From the IMG/VR virus record IMGVR_UViG_3300037336_000053, positions 1 to 64,000 of that record: a stretch of 64,000 nt of DNA. The stretch is one strand, 5' to 3'. This document shows, piece after piece, positions 9,092-18,228 of this stretch. The DNA comes from a virus. Under the pieces are notes generated by a model. The model had not been told where the DNA came from. It did not search any database and saw only the letters and a program-made list of their open reading frames with translations. The translations under genes and the position numbers were made by a program. Each line of letters opens with the position of its first letter. The first letter of the stretch is position 1.

Positions 9092-9556
9092 ATGGAGTTA
9101 TGTATTAGTGAATTGCATTTACGAAAACCACCTTGGAGATTAAGAAATAAACTTATAGCAGATCATTTAGAAAAAAATAAATCAGTAATAGATATCGGCG
9201 GCGGAGCAGCAAATTTATTAAATTATTATAAACCGTCAACTTATCTTTGTATAGACGGTATGCCAATGCCCGAAGTTGATCTTGTTGTAGATTTAAACAC
9301 TGATTATCAAACACATGTATCAGCCGGATGGGACTATGCAGTTAATAGTGGTATACTCGAATATGTCGAACAAGTTGACCGGTTTCTTTTTAAACAAAAA
9401 GACCTAGCAAAAGAACATATTTTTACATGGTACCCTGATAAACTTATGGGTAGGATGAGCTTTGATCGTATAGAAGATATAATAACACAAAATTATAGTA
9501 TACAATATTCAGTGCCTTGGGGATCTCAAAAAATGTATAAGTGTACACCTTTATGA
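9092..9556 (+). CDS. Small class I methyltransferase
   Basis: A 154-residue protein with SVIDIGGGAANLL at about residues 31-43, the SAM-binding motif I, then a strand ending YLCIDG and an acidic DLVVDLN. It is shorter than most family members and keeps only the core fold. A clear AAGGAG lies upstream of the ATG. Its stop overlaps the following radical SAM start (ATGA), implying joint expression. Confidence 0.7.
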   Translation: MELCISELHLRKPPWRLRNKLIADHLEKNKSVIDIGGGAANLLNYYKPSTYLCIDGMPMPEVDLVVDLNTDYQTHVSAGWDYAVNSGILEYVEQVDRFLFKQKDLAKEHIFTWYPDKLMGRMSFDRIEDIITQNYSIQYSVPWGSQKMYKCTPL

Positions 9557-10578
9557 AAAAGTGTGTATATCCACAAAATATTTTAATTGTTGGCAATGAT
9601 GGATATACAGATTCGTGCCCACTTGAAACTGCAAATCTAAAATTAGAAAACATTAACGACGGAATTTTAAATGCTTGGAACAGCAGCAAGTATACTGATT
9701 TTAGAAATAACTTAGATACATATCTATCTGACAAAGAAAAGATATGCTGGCAATGTAATAAATTAGAACAGAATGGCGCAGTCAGTTTACGAACAGAAAC
9801 GCCACTGCTATCAAACTTGCCTGAACTCAAAGCAGTACAATTTAAGTTAAGCAATCGTTGTCAATTAGTGTGTGCTCATTGCGGCCCTAATCTAAGTAGT
9901 AGTTGGGGCAAGTTTGCTGGAAGTAAAGACTATGTAAAACAGTTTGAATTAGAAGATCATGTAATTGATGAACTAGCAGAGCTACTTCCTAATTTAAATT
10001 ACATAAGATTCACAGGCGGTGAGCCCTGGATGGATCCTCTTCACTGGAAAATACTAAAACGCTTATCAACTGTTGATAAGAAAAATTGCGAATTACACTA
10101 TATTACTAACGGGCTTTCAACTATACGCAAAGAGCTATGGCAAGGTTGGAAAAAAGTAAAAATAATGCTAAGTGTCGACGGATATAAAGATTCGTACGAA
10201 TGGTTTCGACGAAATGCCAAATGGAATGATTTAGTAAATGGATATAACATGCTAAAGACCATTCCCAATGTTGAAATTAAAATAAATTATTCTTTAACTC
10301 CTTGGACTATAAATTATTTAGAATCAGCAAAAGCATTCTTTAAAGAACCTATGTTAATTGTTCCTATAATGTCTCCTTATCATTGCAGCTTAGGCTCATT
10401 AAGTAGAGATGATTTTGAAAGATTAGGGTTGACATATTACGAAAAGTATAGTAATATAGTAAGTAGTAACCCTAAACCAATAACATACCTAAAAACTTGG
10501 GCAACTGAATGGGATAATAAATGGGGTACTCCTAAACTTGCAGAGAAAATACACCCATGGTTGAAACTTATAAATTAG
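9553..10578 (+). CDS. Radical SAM protein with N-terminal Cys domain
   Basis: A 341-residue protein with CQLVCAHC at about residues 103-110 and RFTGGEPW at about 151-158. Extra Cys before the core (C4, C22, C65, C68) suggest an N-terminal twitch-like auxiliary cluster, as in the genes at 116 and 19151. The ATG forms an ATGA overlap with the previous stop and was preferred over an in-frame upstream GTG. The 3' end overlaps the GNAT gene by 22 bases. The substrate is unknown. Confidence 0.85.
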   Translation: MKKCVYPQNILIVGNDGYTDSCPLETANLKLENINDGILNAWNSSKYTDFRNNLDTYLSDKEKICWQCNKLEQNGAVSLRTETPLLSNLPELKAVQFKLSNRCQLVCAHCGPNLSSSWGKFAGSKDYVKQFELEDHVIDELAELLPNLNYIRFTGGEPWMDPLHWKILKRLSTVDKKNCELHYITNGLSTIRKELWQGWKKVKIMLSVDGYKDSYEWFRRNAKWNDLVNGYNMLKTIPNVEIKINYSLTPWTINYLESAKAFFKEPMLIVPIMSPYHCSLGSLSRDDFERLGLTYYEKYSNIVSSNPKPITYLKTWATEWDNKWGTPKLAEKIHPWLKLIN

Positions 10579-11162
10579 AAGATCTATCAAAAGACGAAAT
10601 TTTATCATTTGCAAAATTTGCTTCTAAGTTTACTGAAGATCCTGCACATGTTAATATGTGGCACAATAACTGGATTGATCACCCTAACACCTTGCCTTAC
10701 TTAATTTACAATAGCACCAGATTTGCCAACGGCAATGGACAGTTTTTTGTACTAAAGATAGATGGAATTGTTCAAGCAATCTCCGGCGTACACATTAGTT
10801 CGTTCGATAGTAATGTTGCATTAGGGGGTGTACGCAGTTGGATATCTCCAGAGTATAGAGCTAAGATGTTAATCGGGCATCATCTGCTGCCAGCTCAACT
10901 ACAGTGGGCAAAAGATAATAATCTAAAAACAATAGCACTAACATTTAACGATTATAATAAGCGACTTATAAATTATTTTAAGCGTTCTGGCATGGGAGTT
11001 CCTAAAGAGCGTAATCCTAATAGATTATTTTATAATGGGGTTTATGAAGTTCCGTTTAGCATTAATATACAGTATACAGAACAGTGGGCAATATATCATA
11101 AAATTGATGAGTCATACACACCTATTTGGGGGAAAATAAAATGGTTTATAGAAACAGCATAA
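10557..11162 (+). CDS. GNAT-like acyltransferase
   Basis: A 201-residue protein with GNAT features: strands around residues 62-75 (FFVLKIDGIVQAISG), a helix after GGVRSWISPEYRAKMLIGHHLL where the acyl-CoA pyrophosphate loop is expected, and KTIALTFNDYNKRLINYFKRSGM near residue 125, typical of the last helix-strand pair. The substrate is unknown. It overlaps both neighbours and leads directly into the desaturase pair. Confidence 0.6.
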   Translation: MVETYKLEDLSKDEILSFAKFASKFTEDPAHVNMWHNNWIDHPNTLPYLIYNSTRFANGNGQFFVLKIDGIVQAISGVHISSFDSNVALGGVRSWISPEYRAKMLIGHHLLPAQLQWAKDNNLKTIALTFNDYNKRLINYFKRSGMGVPKERNPNRLFYNGVYEVPFSINIQYTEQWAIYHKIDESYTPIWGKIKWFIETA

Positions 11163-11932
11163 ATACTTTTATGCTAAAGTTCCTACAATCAACCACAAGT
11201 ACACTTAACTATATACAAGTTACCTGCTTGATTATTGCAGCAGTAGGATTCTTTTATGTTGACTTTACTTGGACAAACATTGTAATTTCAATTGTGTTCT
11301 TTTACTTGTTTAGTATAGTAGGTCTTAGTTTAACTTTACATAGATTTTATTCTCATAAAACTTTTATATTTAAGTATGACATTCTTCGAAAATTGTTTAC
11401 AGTAATTGCAATGCTATCTGGACGAGGTAGTCCGTTGGGTTGGGTGTATATTCATAGATTACATCATAGACACGCAGATACAGAGATAGACCCTCATGGA
11501 CCTATAAGTATAGGTTTTAGATTATTTGGATTCAAGCCAATAGATGCAGCAGAAGAAAAAACAAAAGTATTTTTAATAAAAGATATGATGACATCAGAAC
11601 ACTTGTTTTATCATAACTACTATCTTGCATTTATAATTGTATGGGCTGTATTGCTTGCAGTTGTGGGATTTGATGTATTATATTTTGCCTATGTACTTCC
11701 TTTATTAGGAATACAGTTTAGTCAAAATAGTTTTAACTATTTTGCACACAAATACGGATACAGGAATCATAATACAAAAGATGATAGCACAAATAATCTT
11801 CTATTATGGCCTTTTATTATGGGAGATGCGTGGCATAATAATCATCATAACAATTTAGCAAAGCCTACTACTAAAGAACAGTGGTGGGAATTAGATCCAG
11901 TCATAACAGTAGCAAAAATGGTGAGTAAATAA
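11141..11932 (+). CDS. Fatty acid desaturase, membrane-bound
   Basis: A 263-residue membrane protein with the three His boxes of acyl-CoA/acyl-lipid desaturases: HRFYSH (about residue 67), HRLHHRHADTEIDPHGP (about 107) and WHNNHHN (about 232), separated by pairs of hydrophobic helices. It should bind a diiron centre and insert a double bond in fatty acyl chains in the host membrane. I used the ATG preceded by GGGGGA at 8 bases. The stop overlaps the next desaturase start. The double-bond position is unknown; the delta-9-like family is most likely. Confidence 0.88.
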   Translation: MVYRNSINTFMLKFLQSTTSTLNYIQVTCLIIAAVGFFYVDFTWTNIVISIVFFYLFSIVGLSLTLHRFYSHKTFIFKYDILRKLFTVIAMLSGRGSPLGWVYIHRLHHRHADTEIDPHGPISIGFRLFGFKPIDAAEEKTKVFLIKDMMTSEHLFYHNYYLAFIIVWAVLLAVVGFDVLYFAYVLPLLGIQFSQNSFNYFAHKYGYRNHNTKDDSTNNLLLWPFIMGDAWHNNHHNNLAKPTTKEQWWELDPVITVAKMVSK

Positions 11933-12702
11933 TGAAATATTTAAAGAGCAATACAATTGTTGCACAAATGGTATTATTAATATCATTAATTGGAACAATA
12001 TGGGGATACTATACATACGGAGTTGACATTAATACTGTTCTACTTCCTATCTTAGGATACTTTTTATATGTAGGGCTAGGTATAAGTGTAACATTTCACA
12101 GACAGCTCACTCATAAAGCATACAGTACATATCCATTAATTACTAAGATAGGTACATTATTAGGTACATTTTCAAATACTGGTAGTAGTATTGTATGGGT
12201 AGCAATACACATGAATCATCATAGGTTTAGTGACACTGATAAGGATCCCCATAGCCCGGCCCACAAGGGACTAAAGACATTTGCACTAGAGTATGACCTT
12301 GATACAAGCAAAGTAAAATGGAAAATGAAACATCTTATTGGTGATTCTTTTCATATGTTTTTACACAAATATTATTTTGCTGTTATTGCTACATGGAGTT
12401 TCCTTCTTTATCTAATAGGAGGCGTCCATTTAATGATATTTTTACATTGGTTTCCTATGATTATTAGTGGAGCAATGAGTAATATTGTAAACTACATAGG
12501 ACATAAACCTAATTGGTGGGGAGGATATCGTAGATACGATACAGTAGACGACAGTGTAAACAACTGGTTATGGGCAATTCCAAGTTGGGGAGAAACTTTA
12601 CATAATAATCACCACAAGCGTCCGTATAGTTGGAGCCATGGTGAGCGTTGGTACGAATTAGATATTGGAGCATGGATAGTTAAGCTGATAAAAGTTAAAT
12701 AA
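11932..12702 (+). CDS. Fatty acid desaturase, second copy
   Basis: A 256-residue integral membrane protein with His boxes HRQLTH (about residue 56), HMNHHRFSDTDKDPH (about 97) and LHNNHHKRPYSW (about 223). It is related to the preceding desaturase but clearly diverged, so the pair probably acts at different chain positions or on different lipids and is not a recent duplication. It is coupled through TAATG junctions on both sides to the other desaturase and to the B12-type radical SAM gene. Confidence 0.88.
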   Translation: MKYLKSNTIVAQMVLLISLIGTIWGYYTYGVDINTVLLPILGYFLYVGLGISVTFHRQLTHKAYSTYPLITKIGTLLGTFSNTGSSIVWVAIHMNHHRFSDTDKDPHSPAHKGLKTFALEYDLDTSKVKWKMKHLIGDSFHMFLHKYYFAVIATWSFLLYLIGGVHLMIFLHWFPMIISGAMSNIVNYIGHKPNWWGGYRRYDTVDDSVNNWLWAIPSWGETLHNNHHKRPYSWSHGERWYELDIGAWIVKLIKVK

Positions 12703-14243
12703 TGGCACAAGTAGTTATTTTTACAGGTGCTTCTTGGACAGGCTCTAAGCGAGCTTCAATGCATAAAAAGCCCGGAACATCAATAAGTAGGCCATTAGGT
12801 GCATATCAAATAGCAGCTATACTTAGAAATAAAGGCTACACTGTACAAGTAATTGATCACTATTGGCACTTAATCTCTCAAGCAGAACTATTTGCAGAAA
12901 TATTTAAAAAATATGTCGGACCGGATACTCTATGGATAGGCTGGTCTAGTACATTTTTTACAGTAAAAGGAAAAGACACTTCTACAAACTTAATTGACGT
13001 TGGTTACCAAAGTCGAGCACAAGACTGTATCGGGTTTACAGATCGTGGAATAAATTTTATAAAGAGATGGATAAGTGAACAAAATCCTAATATTAAATTA
13101 GTATGTGGAGGTGCTCAGGCATGGCATTGGAGTAAGCAATCATTTGAATTTTTTGATTACTTTGTAACTGGATATGCAGATGCTACTGCACTACACTTAA
13201 CTGATTTTCTAGCAGGTAAAACATCTAGTATTAATACAATAAAGAACTTAAACGGATCGCAGTCTATTGTATACGATCAAAAAGGTAGTTTGTTTGATTT
13301 TAATAACCATACTCATGTGTGGGACAAATCTGATCACCTACACCGGGGAATATCTCTCCCTATAGAAATATCTAGGGGCTGTATATTTAAATGTTCCTAT
13401 TGTAGTTTTCCGTTAAACGGTAAGAAGAAAAACGACTTCATTAGAGATTCTGGAAAACTTATAGATGAATTAACATATAATTACGAAACATTTGGCACAA
13501 CACATTATATGTATGGAGATGATACACACAATGATAGTGTACAAAAACTTGAGTACCTGTATAATAATGTTTATTCAAAGCTCCCATTTAAAATAAAATT
13601 CTCAACTTATCTGCGTTTAGATTTATTAGTAGCACATTCTCATACAATCGAGTTATTAAAAGAATCAGGATTAGTTGGTACTTTCTTTGGAGTTGAAAGT
13701 TTTAATAAAGAAGCAAACAAGGTAATTGGAAAAACTGCATCAAAAGAACGCATCATGGAAAATTTGTGGAAGTGCAAGGATATTTGGAAGGATGATGTTA
13801 TTATTAATCTAGGATTAATTTTAGGACTTCCTAATGATACAATTGATACTTGTACTGAATGGCTAACTGACTCGTTACACAAAGATTCGCCAGTTGATTA
13901 TGCTGCGATTGCACCACTACAACTAAGTCCAGTTAGTAATGCAGATCCGCAATTTCAAAGTGATATGGAGTTAGATTATAAAAAATACGGTTACACATTT
14001 CATGAAAATCGTTGGACTAACAATGTAGGTATGACAGTGTACGATGCAACTCGTTTAAAAGAACAATTTGATAATTATCAATTAGAACAACATCTGTATT
14101 TAAAAAATTGGTATGATCCTCACAGAGCAACCACTTTAGGGATATCAGAAGAAAAATTTTATAATACCAGTATTAGAGACTTAGTGTCTATAGAAGAAAA
14201 AGTTGTACAAGATTATTTTAACAATTTATTGAAAGGAAGTTAG
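12702..14243 (+). CDS. B12-binding-type radical SAM protein
   Basis: A 513-residue protein. The first 190 residues form a Rossmann-like domain as in cobalamin-binding radical SAM enzymes (RPLGAYQIAAILRNKGYTVQVID), though the canonical DxHxxG His motif is not evident, so cobalamin binding is uncertain. The core has ISRGCIFKCSYC (Cys at about 227, 231, 234) and continues with YMYGDDTHND and a GVES segment. This class methylates or rearranges unreactive carbons. Its place between desaturases and a fatty-acid-hydroxylase-like gene suggests a lipid substrate (inference). Confidence 0.8.
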   Translation: MAQVVIFTGASWTGSKRASMHKKPGTSISRPLGAYQIAAILRNKGYTVQVIDHYWHLISQAELFAEIFKKYVGPDTLWIGWSSTFFTVKGKDTSTNLIDVGYQSRAQDCIGFTDRGINFIKRWISEQNPNIKLVCGGAQAWHWSKQSFEFFDYFVTGYADATALHLTDFLAGKTSSINTIKNLNGSQSIVYDQKGSLFDFNNHTHVWDKSDHLHRGISLPIEISRGCIFKCSYCSFPLNGKKKNDFIRDSGKLIDELTYNYETFGTTHYMYGDDTHNDSVQKLEYLYNNVYSKLPFKIKFSTYLRLDLLVAHSHTIELLKESGLVGTFFGVESFNKEANKVIGKTASKERIMENLWKCKDIWKDDVIINLGLILGLPNDTIDTCTEWLTDSLHKDSPVDYAAIAPLQLSPVSNADPQFQSDMELDYKKYGYTFHENRWTNNVGMTVYDATRLKEQFDNYQLEQHLYLKNWYDPHRATTLGISEEKFYNTSIRDLVSIEEKVVQDYFNNLLKGS

Positions 14244-14245
14244 AA

Positions 14246-14692
14246 ATGATAGTGTATGTGGGATACTTCTTTGCCTGGACTTTTTTGTTGTATTGGGTAC
14301 ATAGAATAAGTCATATAGTACCTATAATGAAAACAATACATTGGGGACATCATCAATATGTTATTGAAGGACAGCCTAAATGGATGTGGCAAAACATTTT
14401 TCTATATAGTGATGATTGGATAGGAACTGCTGATTTGTTTATGACAGAAGTAATCCCTACTTTAATATTTTGTTACTTTACAGGACAGTGGTGGATATTT
14501 GCTGTATATTATATATGGACTGCCTTTATACAAGAATGGGTTGAACACAATCCTAAATTTAACTTATGGCCTTTTAGTGCAGGACAATGTCACTTAAATC
14601 ATCACAAAAATTGGAGAACAAACTATTCTATATTCTTTCCACTATGGGACATTATTTTTAAGACATATACACCAGTTAAGGAACGGAAATGA
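14246..14692 (+). CDS. Fatty acid hydroxylase/sterol desaturase-family membrane protein
   Basis: A 148-residue membrane protein with the His pattern of the fatty acid hydroxylase superfamily: HRISH (residues 19-23), HWGHHQ (about 32-37) and HLNHHKN (about 114-120). It would use a diiron site for hydroxylation or desaturation of a lipid. It is shorter than most relatives but keeps all three boxes. AAGGAAG precedes the ATG, and its stop overlaps the PP-loop gene (ATGA). It is the third lipid-oxidising enzyme in this operon. Confidence 0.75.
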   Translation: MIVYVGYFFAWTFLLYWVHRISHIVPIMKTIHWGHHQYVIEGQPKWMWQNIFLYSDDWIGTADLFMTEVIPTLIFCYFTGQWWIFAVYYIWTAFIQEWVEHNPKFNLWPFSAGQCHLNHHKNWRTNYSIFFPLWDIIFKTYTPVKERK

Positions 14693-15624
14693 ATTTCTCA
14701 GAAAATAGTTGGGTTAGTTGGCAATATGATAATGGACCGCTTCATTCAAGAAGTCCGTCGGCAGATGCAATCTTTAAAACAGTGTACACACCTACCAATC
14801 AACCAATTGGTACATTGTGGGAAGAAGCAGTTAAAGGTGCTAAAACTACATTAGATTTGCATCCTGGTCTTACTCCTAGTTTATTCTTTAGTGGAGGTGT
14901 TGACAGCGAGATGATGCTTAGAGCATTTATACATATTGGAGCAAAGCCTAACATATATGTTGTGCGATTTGAAGATGATATAAACATATATGATGTTAGT
15001 TATGCAGTTGCTATTGCTAATAGCTTAGGTGTAGACATTAAAATAATCGATATGAATATTAAAAAGTTTTATGAAAATGAAGCAGAAACAGTAAGTGAAA
15101 TTGCACAATGTGACAGGCCAAGGGCATTGCCGCAAATGAAGTTTGCAGATTTTGTAGACGGTCTTCCTATACTATGTATGGCTGATGTTACTTGGCAACG
15201 AAGTAATAGTGATTATAGTAAAAAAGGTGTGTGGAAAGCATGGGAAATTGAAAGCGATTGTGCGTTTGATAGATATAATATTGGAGTAGGTCGTACAGCA
15301 ATATATCAATGGGGTCGATGGAGTCCAGGTATACTGATAGCTAATACCAGATGGAAATGGTTTCACAGACTTATAAACGATTACTATCCGGGCAAGTTAG
15401 GAAATAGTAGTACTAAGTTTGAAGGCTTTAGTGAAGAATTTCCTATGATGATTCCTCGTCGTAAAAAAGTAGGGTTTGAACAATGTGAAAATGTTATTAC
15501 GGAATTTGAAGACTTTTTAAAAGTAAAGTATAATGGATTGCCATTCCGTAGACAAAGTGAATTAACACTAGACGAAATGTGGGTAGCACTTACTGGGAAA
15601 GACTTCGCTGCCAATAACGCTTAA
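14689..15624 (+). CDS. PP-loop ATP pyrophosphatase-like protein
   Basis: A 311-residue protein with LFFSGGVDSEMMLRAF at about residues 64-79, the SGGxDS PP-loop that binds ATP for substrate adenylation, as in asparagine synthetase and sugar amidotransferases. No glutaminase domain and no C-terminal zinc Cys group is seen, so it is neither AsnB nor QueC. It is the last gene of the plus-strand run and overlaps the convergent PP-loop gene by 35 bases. It probably activates a carboxylate or carbonyl in the island's pathway (inference). Confidence 0.75.
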   Translation: MNFSENSWVSWQYDNGPLHSRSPSADAIFKTVYTPTNQPIGTLWEEAVKGAKTTLDLHPGLTPSLFFSGGVDSEMMLRAFIHIGAKPNIYVVRFEDDINIYDVSYAVAIANSLGVDIKIIDMNIKKFYENEAETVSEIAQCDRPRALPQMKFADFVDGLPILCMADVTWQRSNSDYSKKGVWKAWEIESDCAFDRYNIGVGRTAIYQWGRWSPGILIANTRWKWFHRLINDYYPGKLGNSSTKFEGFSEEFPMMIPRRKKVGFEQCENVITEFEDFLKVKYNGLPFRRQSELTLDEMWVALTGKDFAANNA

Positions 15625-16489
15625 CTGATGTTCCTCGATGTAAGTGTTGTATTAGTTGGCTTATTTCTAAAAATATTTGATTTTCTCTATACTTGTGTTC
15701 TGGACCATTAATTATATAATCAATTTTTTCGCATCCTTGATACTTTGGATAGTAATCAATATCATACTTCCAATGCTTTCCAAAGAACAACGGTTTTATA
15801 AATAAATCCCAATAGTTAATGATACTAATAGGTTCTTCGCCTAAGTACGACAGTCCGTCGATAGAATAATACTCCCAAGCATGTAGTGCTGCTTGTACTA
15901 TATCGTCTTTGAGTATGCTTAATAATATATGTTCATCGTTGTTAAACTTAACAACAGTATGATTAACATTTAATGCATCATATGCTCTAAGTCTTGCATA
16001 CTCTACACTATTAGCAGTTTCAAACAAATAAAATTTTTTATTTTTAACACATAAATCGGGACCATCGAACCCTTCTATAAATGTACAGTCAGTTGGGAGC
16101 TGAGATAAAAACATACTATGTAATATTTGATTAGGCGGAATATCTAATTGAGAAGATAACTGCATAACTTCGTTTTTAACAGCATACGGATCAATAGTAA
16201 CTGTTATAAGATCAAAGTTATATTTTTCTTTTTGTGCTAGTACATTAGTATGCTCGTTATCGTTGTAACCTGGCATACGTAAAAATGCACAAGTTACTGG
16301 AATTTTTTCATCATAAAAGGCACGGAAAGTTGCTTGACTATCCGTGCCTCCACTGTGCGATAATATTAAATTTTTATAAGTGTAATGCAGCAACCTTGCA
16401 CGAATTTTAAATTCTTCTCTTGTAGAACCAACATTATGCGTACACGGCTTGAGATCTATGTAAAATTTATTATTATCAAAGCCATACAC
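15590..16489 (-). CDS. PP-loop ATP pyrophosphatase-like protein
   Basis: A 299-residue protein with LILSHSGGTDSQATFRAF at about residues 37-54. It has a similar length and layout to the convergent PP-loop gene, but low similarity outside the ATP loop. No stand-alone QueC or GuaA signature is visible. It follows the DUF2061 gene in the minus-strand operon with a 5-base gap. The substrate is unknown. Confidence 0.72.
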   Translation of the reverse strand: MYGFDNNKFYIDLKPCTHNVGSTREEFKIRARLLHYTYKNLILSHSGGTDSQATFRAFYDEKIPVTCAFLRMPGYNDNEHTNVLAQKEKYNFDLITVTIDPYAVKNEVMQLSSQLDIPPNQILHSMFLSQLPTDCTFIEGFDGPDLCVKNKKFYLFETANSVEYARLRAYDALNVNHTVVKFNNDEHILLSILKDDIVQAALHAWEYYSIDGLSYLGEEPISIINYWDLFIKPLFFGKHWKYDIDYYPKYQGCEKIDYIINGPEHKYRENQIFLEISQLIQHLHRGTSVKRYWQRSLSQ

Positions 16490-16494
16490 TTATA

Positions 16495-16968
16495 TTACTT
16501 CGCTGTTTTAAGTGATGGGTCGATTAGTTCAGCAATGCCTTTAGCCCACGGCACAGTATTCCATACACGCTCATGTATATAGTACAACGCCATGTTAACT
16601 GCTGTAGCTAATCCTGCAAAAATAACAGCACTGCCCCAACTACTTGTGACTAAGAAAGGAATCAAGATATTACTTGCTGTAATTGCTACTCGCCAAGAAA
16701 TCATTTTAGCAGCAGATCTAAATTCTTTTTCTTCAAAGACTTTTTCTGGATCCGGTGTACGCAACGCATTAAAGTAGTTCCATGCTCGTTCATGTAACCA
16801 ATATAGTGTACTGTTAATAACAGTTGCCCAGCCAGCAATTTTTAAACCTACTAAAATACTACCTGTGGCTAAAAATCCGTTGACGATATGTGAAATAGTT
16901 AACAGAACCCTCCAAGAAATCATTTTAGCAATAGTTCGTGGATGCTTTTCTGTAAATTTTGTTGACAT
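16495..16968 (-). CDS. DUF2061-family membrane protein, tandem repeat
   Basis: A 157-residue membrane protein built from two copies of one unit. Each starts with a KMISWR segment (about residues 15 and 88), has two hydrophobic helices, and ends in a YxxHERxW motif (LYWLHERAW at about 56, LYYIHERVW at about 131). This matches DUF2061, a short predicted membrane domain of unknown function usually found singly or in tandem in bacteria. AAGGAG lies upstream of the ATG. A membrane-proximal role fits the lipid enzymes nearby. Confidence 0.8.
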   Translation of the reverse strand: MSTKFTEKHPRTIAKMISWRVLLTISHIVNGFLATGSILVGLKIAGWATVINSTLYWLHERAWNYFNALRTPDPEKVFEEKEFRSAAKMISWRVAITASNILIPFLVTSSWGSAVIFAGLATAVNMALYYIHERVWNTVPWAKGIAELIDPSLKTAK

Positions 16969-16998
16969 TATTTTCTCCTTGAATTATAAATGCTACTA

Positions 16999-18183
16999 TT
17001 ACTTATTCCATAGCAATGCAGCGGAATTTATTTCTGGCTCCATTTTTGAAACTTCATAGTTGTATGCATAAATTTGCAATCCATCTTCAAACCCGTGGGT
17101 TTTATTTACAAAGTTACTGGCATGATGTTTAACATACTCGATACCTTCCTTCCAAATTGAATGATGTTTAGTGCCTTTATGCCCTTCTATGTACCACGCA
17201 TCAAACTCACTGTACCAATCTAAGGTAGCTTTGTTTGCTTGCCACCAATTATTATTCCAAGTAGTGTACAGAAGCGGCCGCAGTTCTCGTTCGTGTACTT
17301 GTCTGTACAAATCAGCAGTTAGATTTTTATGAAACCAAAACTGCTGTTTATCAGGTGTTAGTTCTAACCAGCGTTTAATAATATATGCTTGCTTACAAAG
17401 GATATCTACACTTTCAGGAGCCCAGTAGAAATATTCTACTACAGCATTATCATAGTCTTTGATATGATTTTCTACAGTAATAATGTTAGTAGCACGATCG
17501 GTAAATCTTATATAATATTTGTTGTTAGTATGAATAAATGTTCTTGGTTTTTCTACACCTAATACAAGTGCAAGTTTTTTACTTTTGTCAAATTGTTTTC
17601 TCACATCGTTAAAATGTATGTAATTGAATCGTGTAACATTTAAAGGATTTAGTCCCTCACGCTTATCCATTACCCAGCTTGCATCACCTACTTCTAACCA
17701 TGAATTGAACAAATAGTCACTCATGTCAAGTATAGTTATTTTAGTTTTTGGTGCTCGTTTTTCTATTTCTTTAAGACGAGGCAAAGTTTGTAAGTAATGT
17801 TCCGCAGCAGCATTTTTAGGATCTTTATTATTTGGGTCAATTATTGTATGTTTAAGATTTGCTTTTTCCATAGTGTTTACTACAAGCTCGTCTATGTGTA
17901 GTCCTTGCCTAATAAAACTTTCTACAATGTTTTGACTGTCGGCACCACCACTATAACTTATCATAATATAGTCGTAAGAGTCGCGTAGCTGCTTAGTACG
18001 GCGGTCGTACAGTGCATCTAACGACTCAGTTGGCTCAATATGCCACGGGTATTTTTCAAATACTTCGTTGTTAAAGTGCCATTTAACTTCTTGATTTATC
18101 GACTGTGCATAGATACATGCTTTAATCTTGCTGTCAAATTCGATTGAACCTACAGTATAATATCCAAGTTTTTTGTTTATCAT
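16999..18183 (-). CDS. PP-loop ATPase-like protein, paralogue of the gene at 20853
   Basis: A 394-residue protein opening MINKKLGYYTVG, with a PP-loop IMISYSGGADSQNI at about residue 80. It aligns end to end with the plus-strand gene at 20853, sharing segments such as KYPWHIEP, EKPRT, IIKRWLE and DWYSE. The start was set by that alignment; an ATG seven codons upstream exists. ATP-dependent adenylation is expected from the PP-loop family; the substrate is unknown. Confidence 0.78.
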   Translation of the reverse strand: MINKKLGYYTVGSIEFDSKIKACIYAQSINQEVKWHFNNEVFEKYPWHIEPTESLDALYDRRTKQLRDSYDYIMISYSGGADSQNIVESFIRQGLHIDELVVNTMEKANLKHTIIDPNNKDPKNAAAEHYLQTLPRLKEIEKRAPKTKITILDMSDYLFNSWLEVGDASWVMDKREGLNPLNVTRFNYIHFNDVRKQFDKSKKLALVLGVEKPRTFIHTNNKYYIRFTDRATNIITVENHIKDYDNAVVEYFYWAPESVDILCKQAYIIKRWLELTPDKQQFWFHKNLTADLYRQVHERELRPLLYTTWNNNWWQANKATLDWYSEFDAWYIEGHKGTKHHSIWKEGIEYVKHHASNFVNKTHGFEDGLQIYAYNYEVSKMEPEINSAALLWNK

Positions 18184-18214
18184 TTCATATATATTTATAA
18201 CCATTAACTACACA

Positions 18215-18222
18215 GATAAATA
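18215..18222 (+). promoter_or_regulatory. Late-promoter-like motif GATAAATA
   Basis: GATAAATA matches the T4 late -10 consensus TATAAATA at seven of eight bases and ends 6 bases before the ATG of the nitronate-monooxygenase-like gene. If used, the transcript would have almost no leader. Confidence 0.4.
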
Positions 18223-18228
18223 GAAGTG

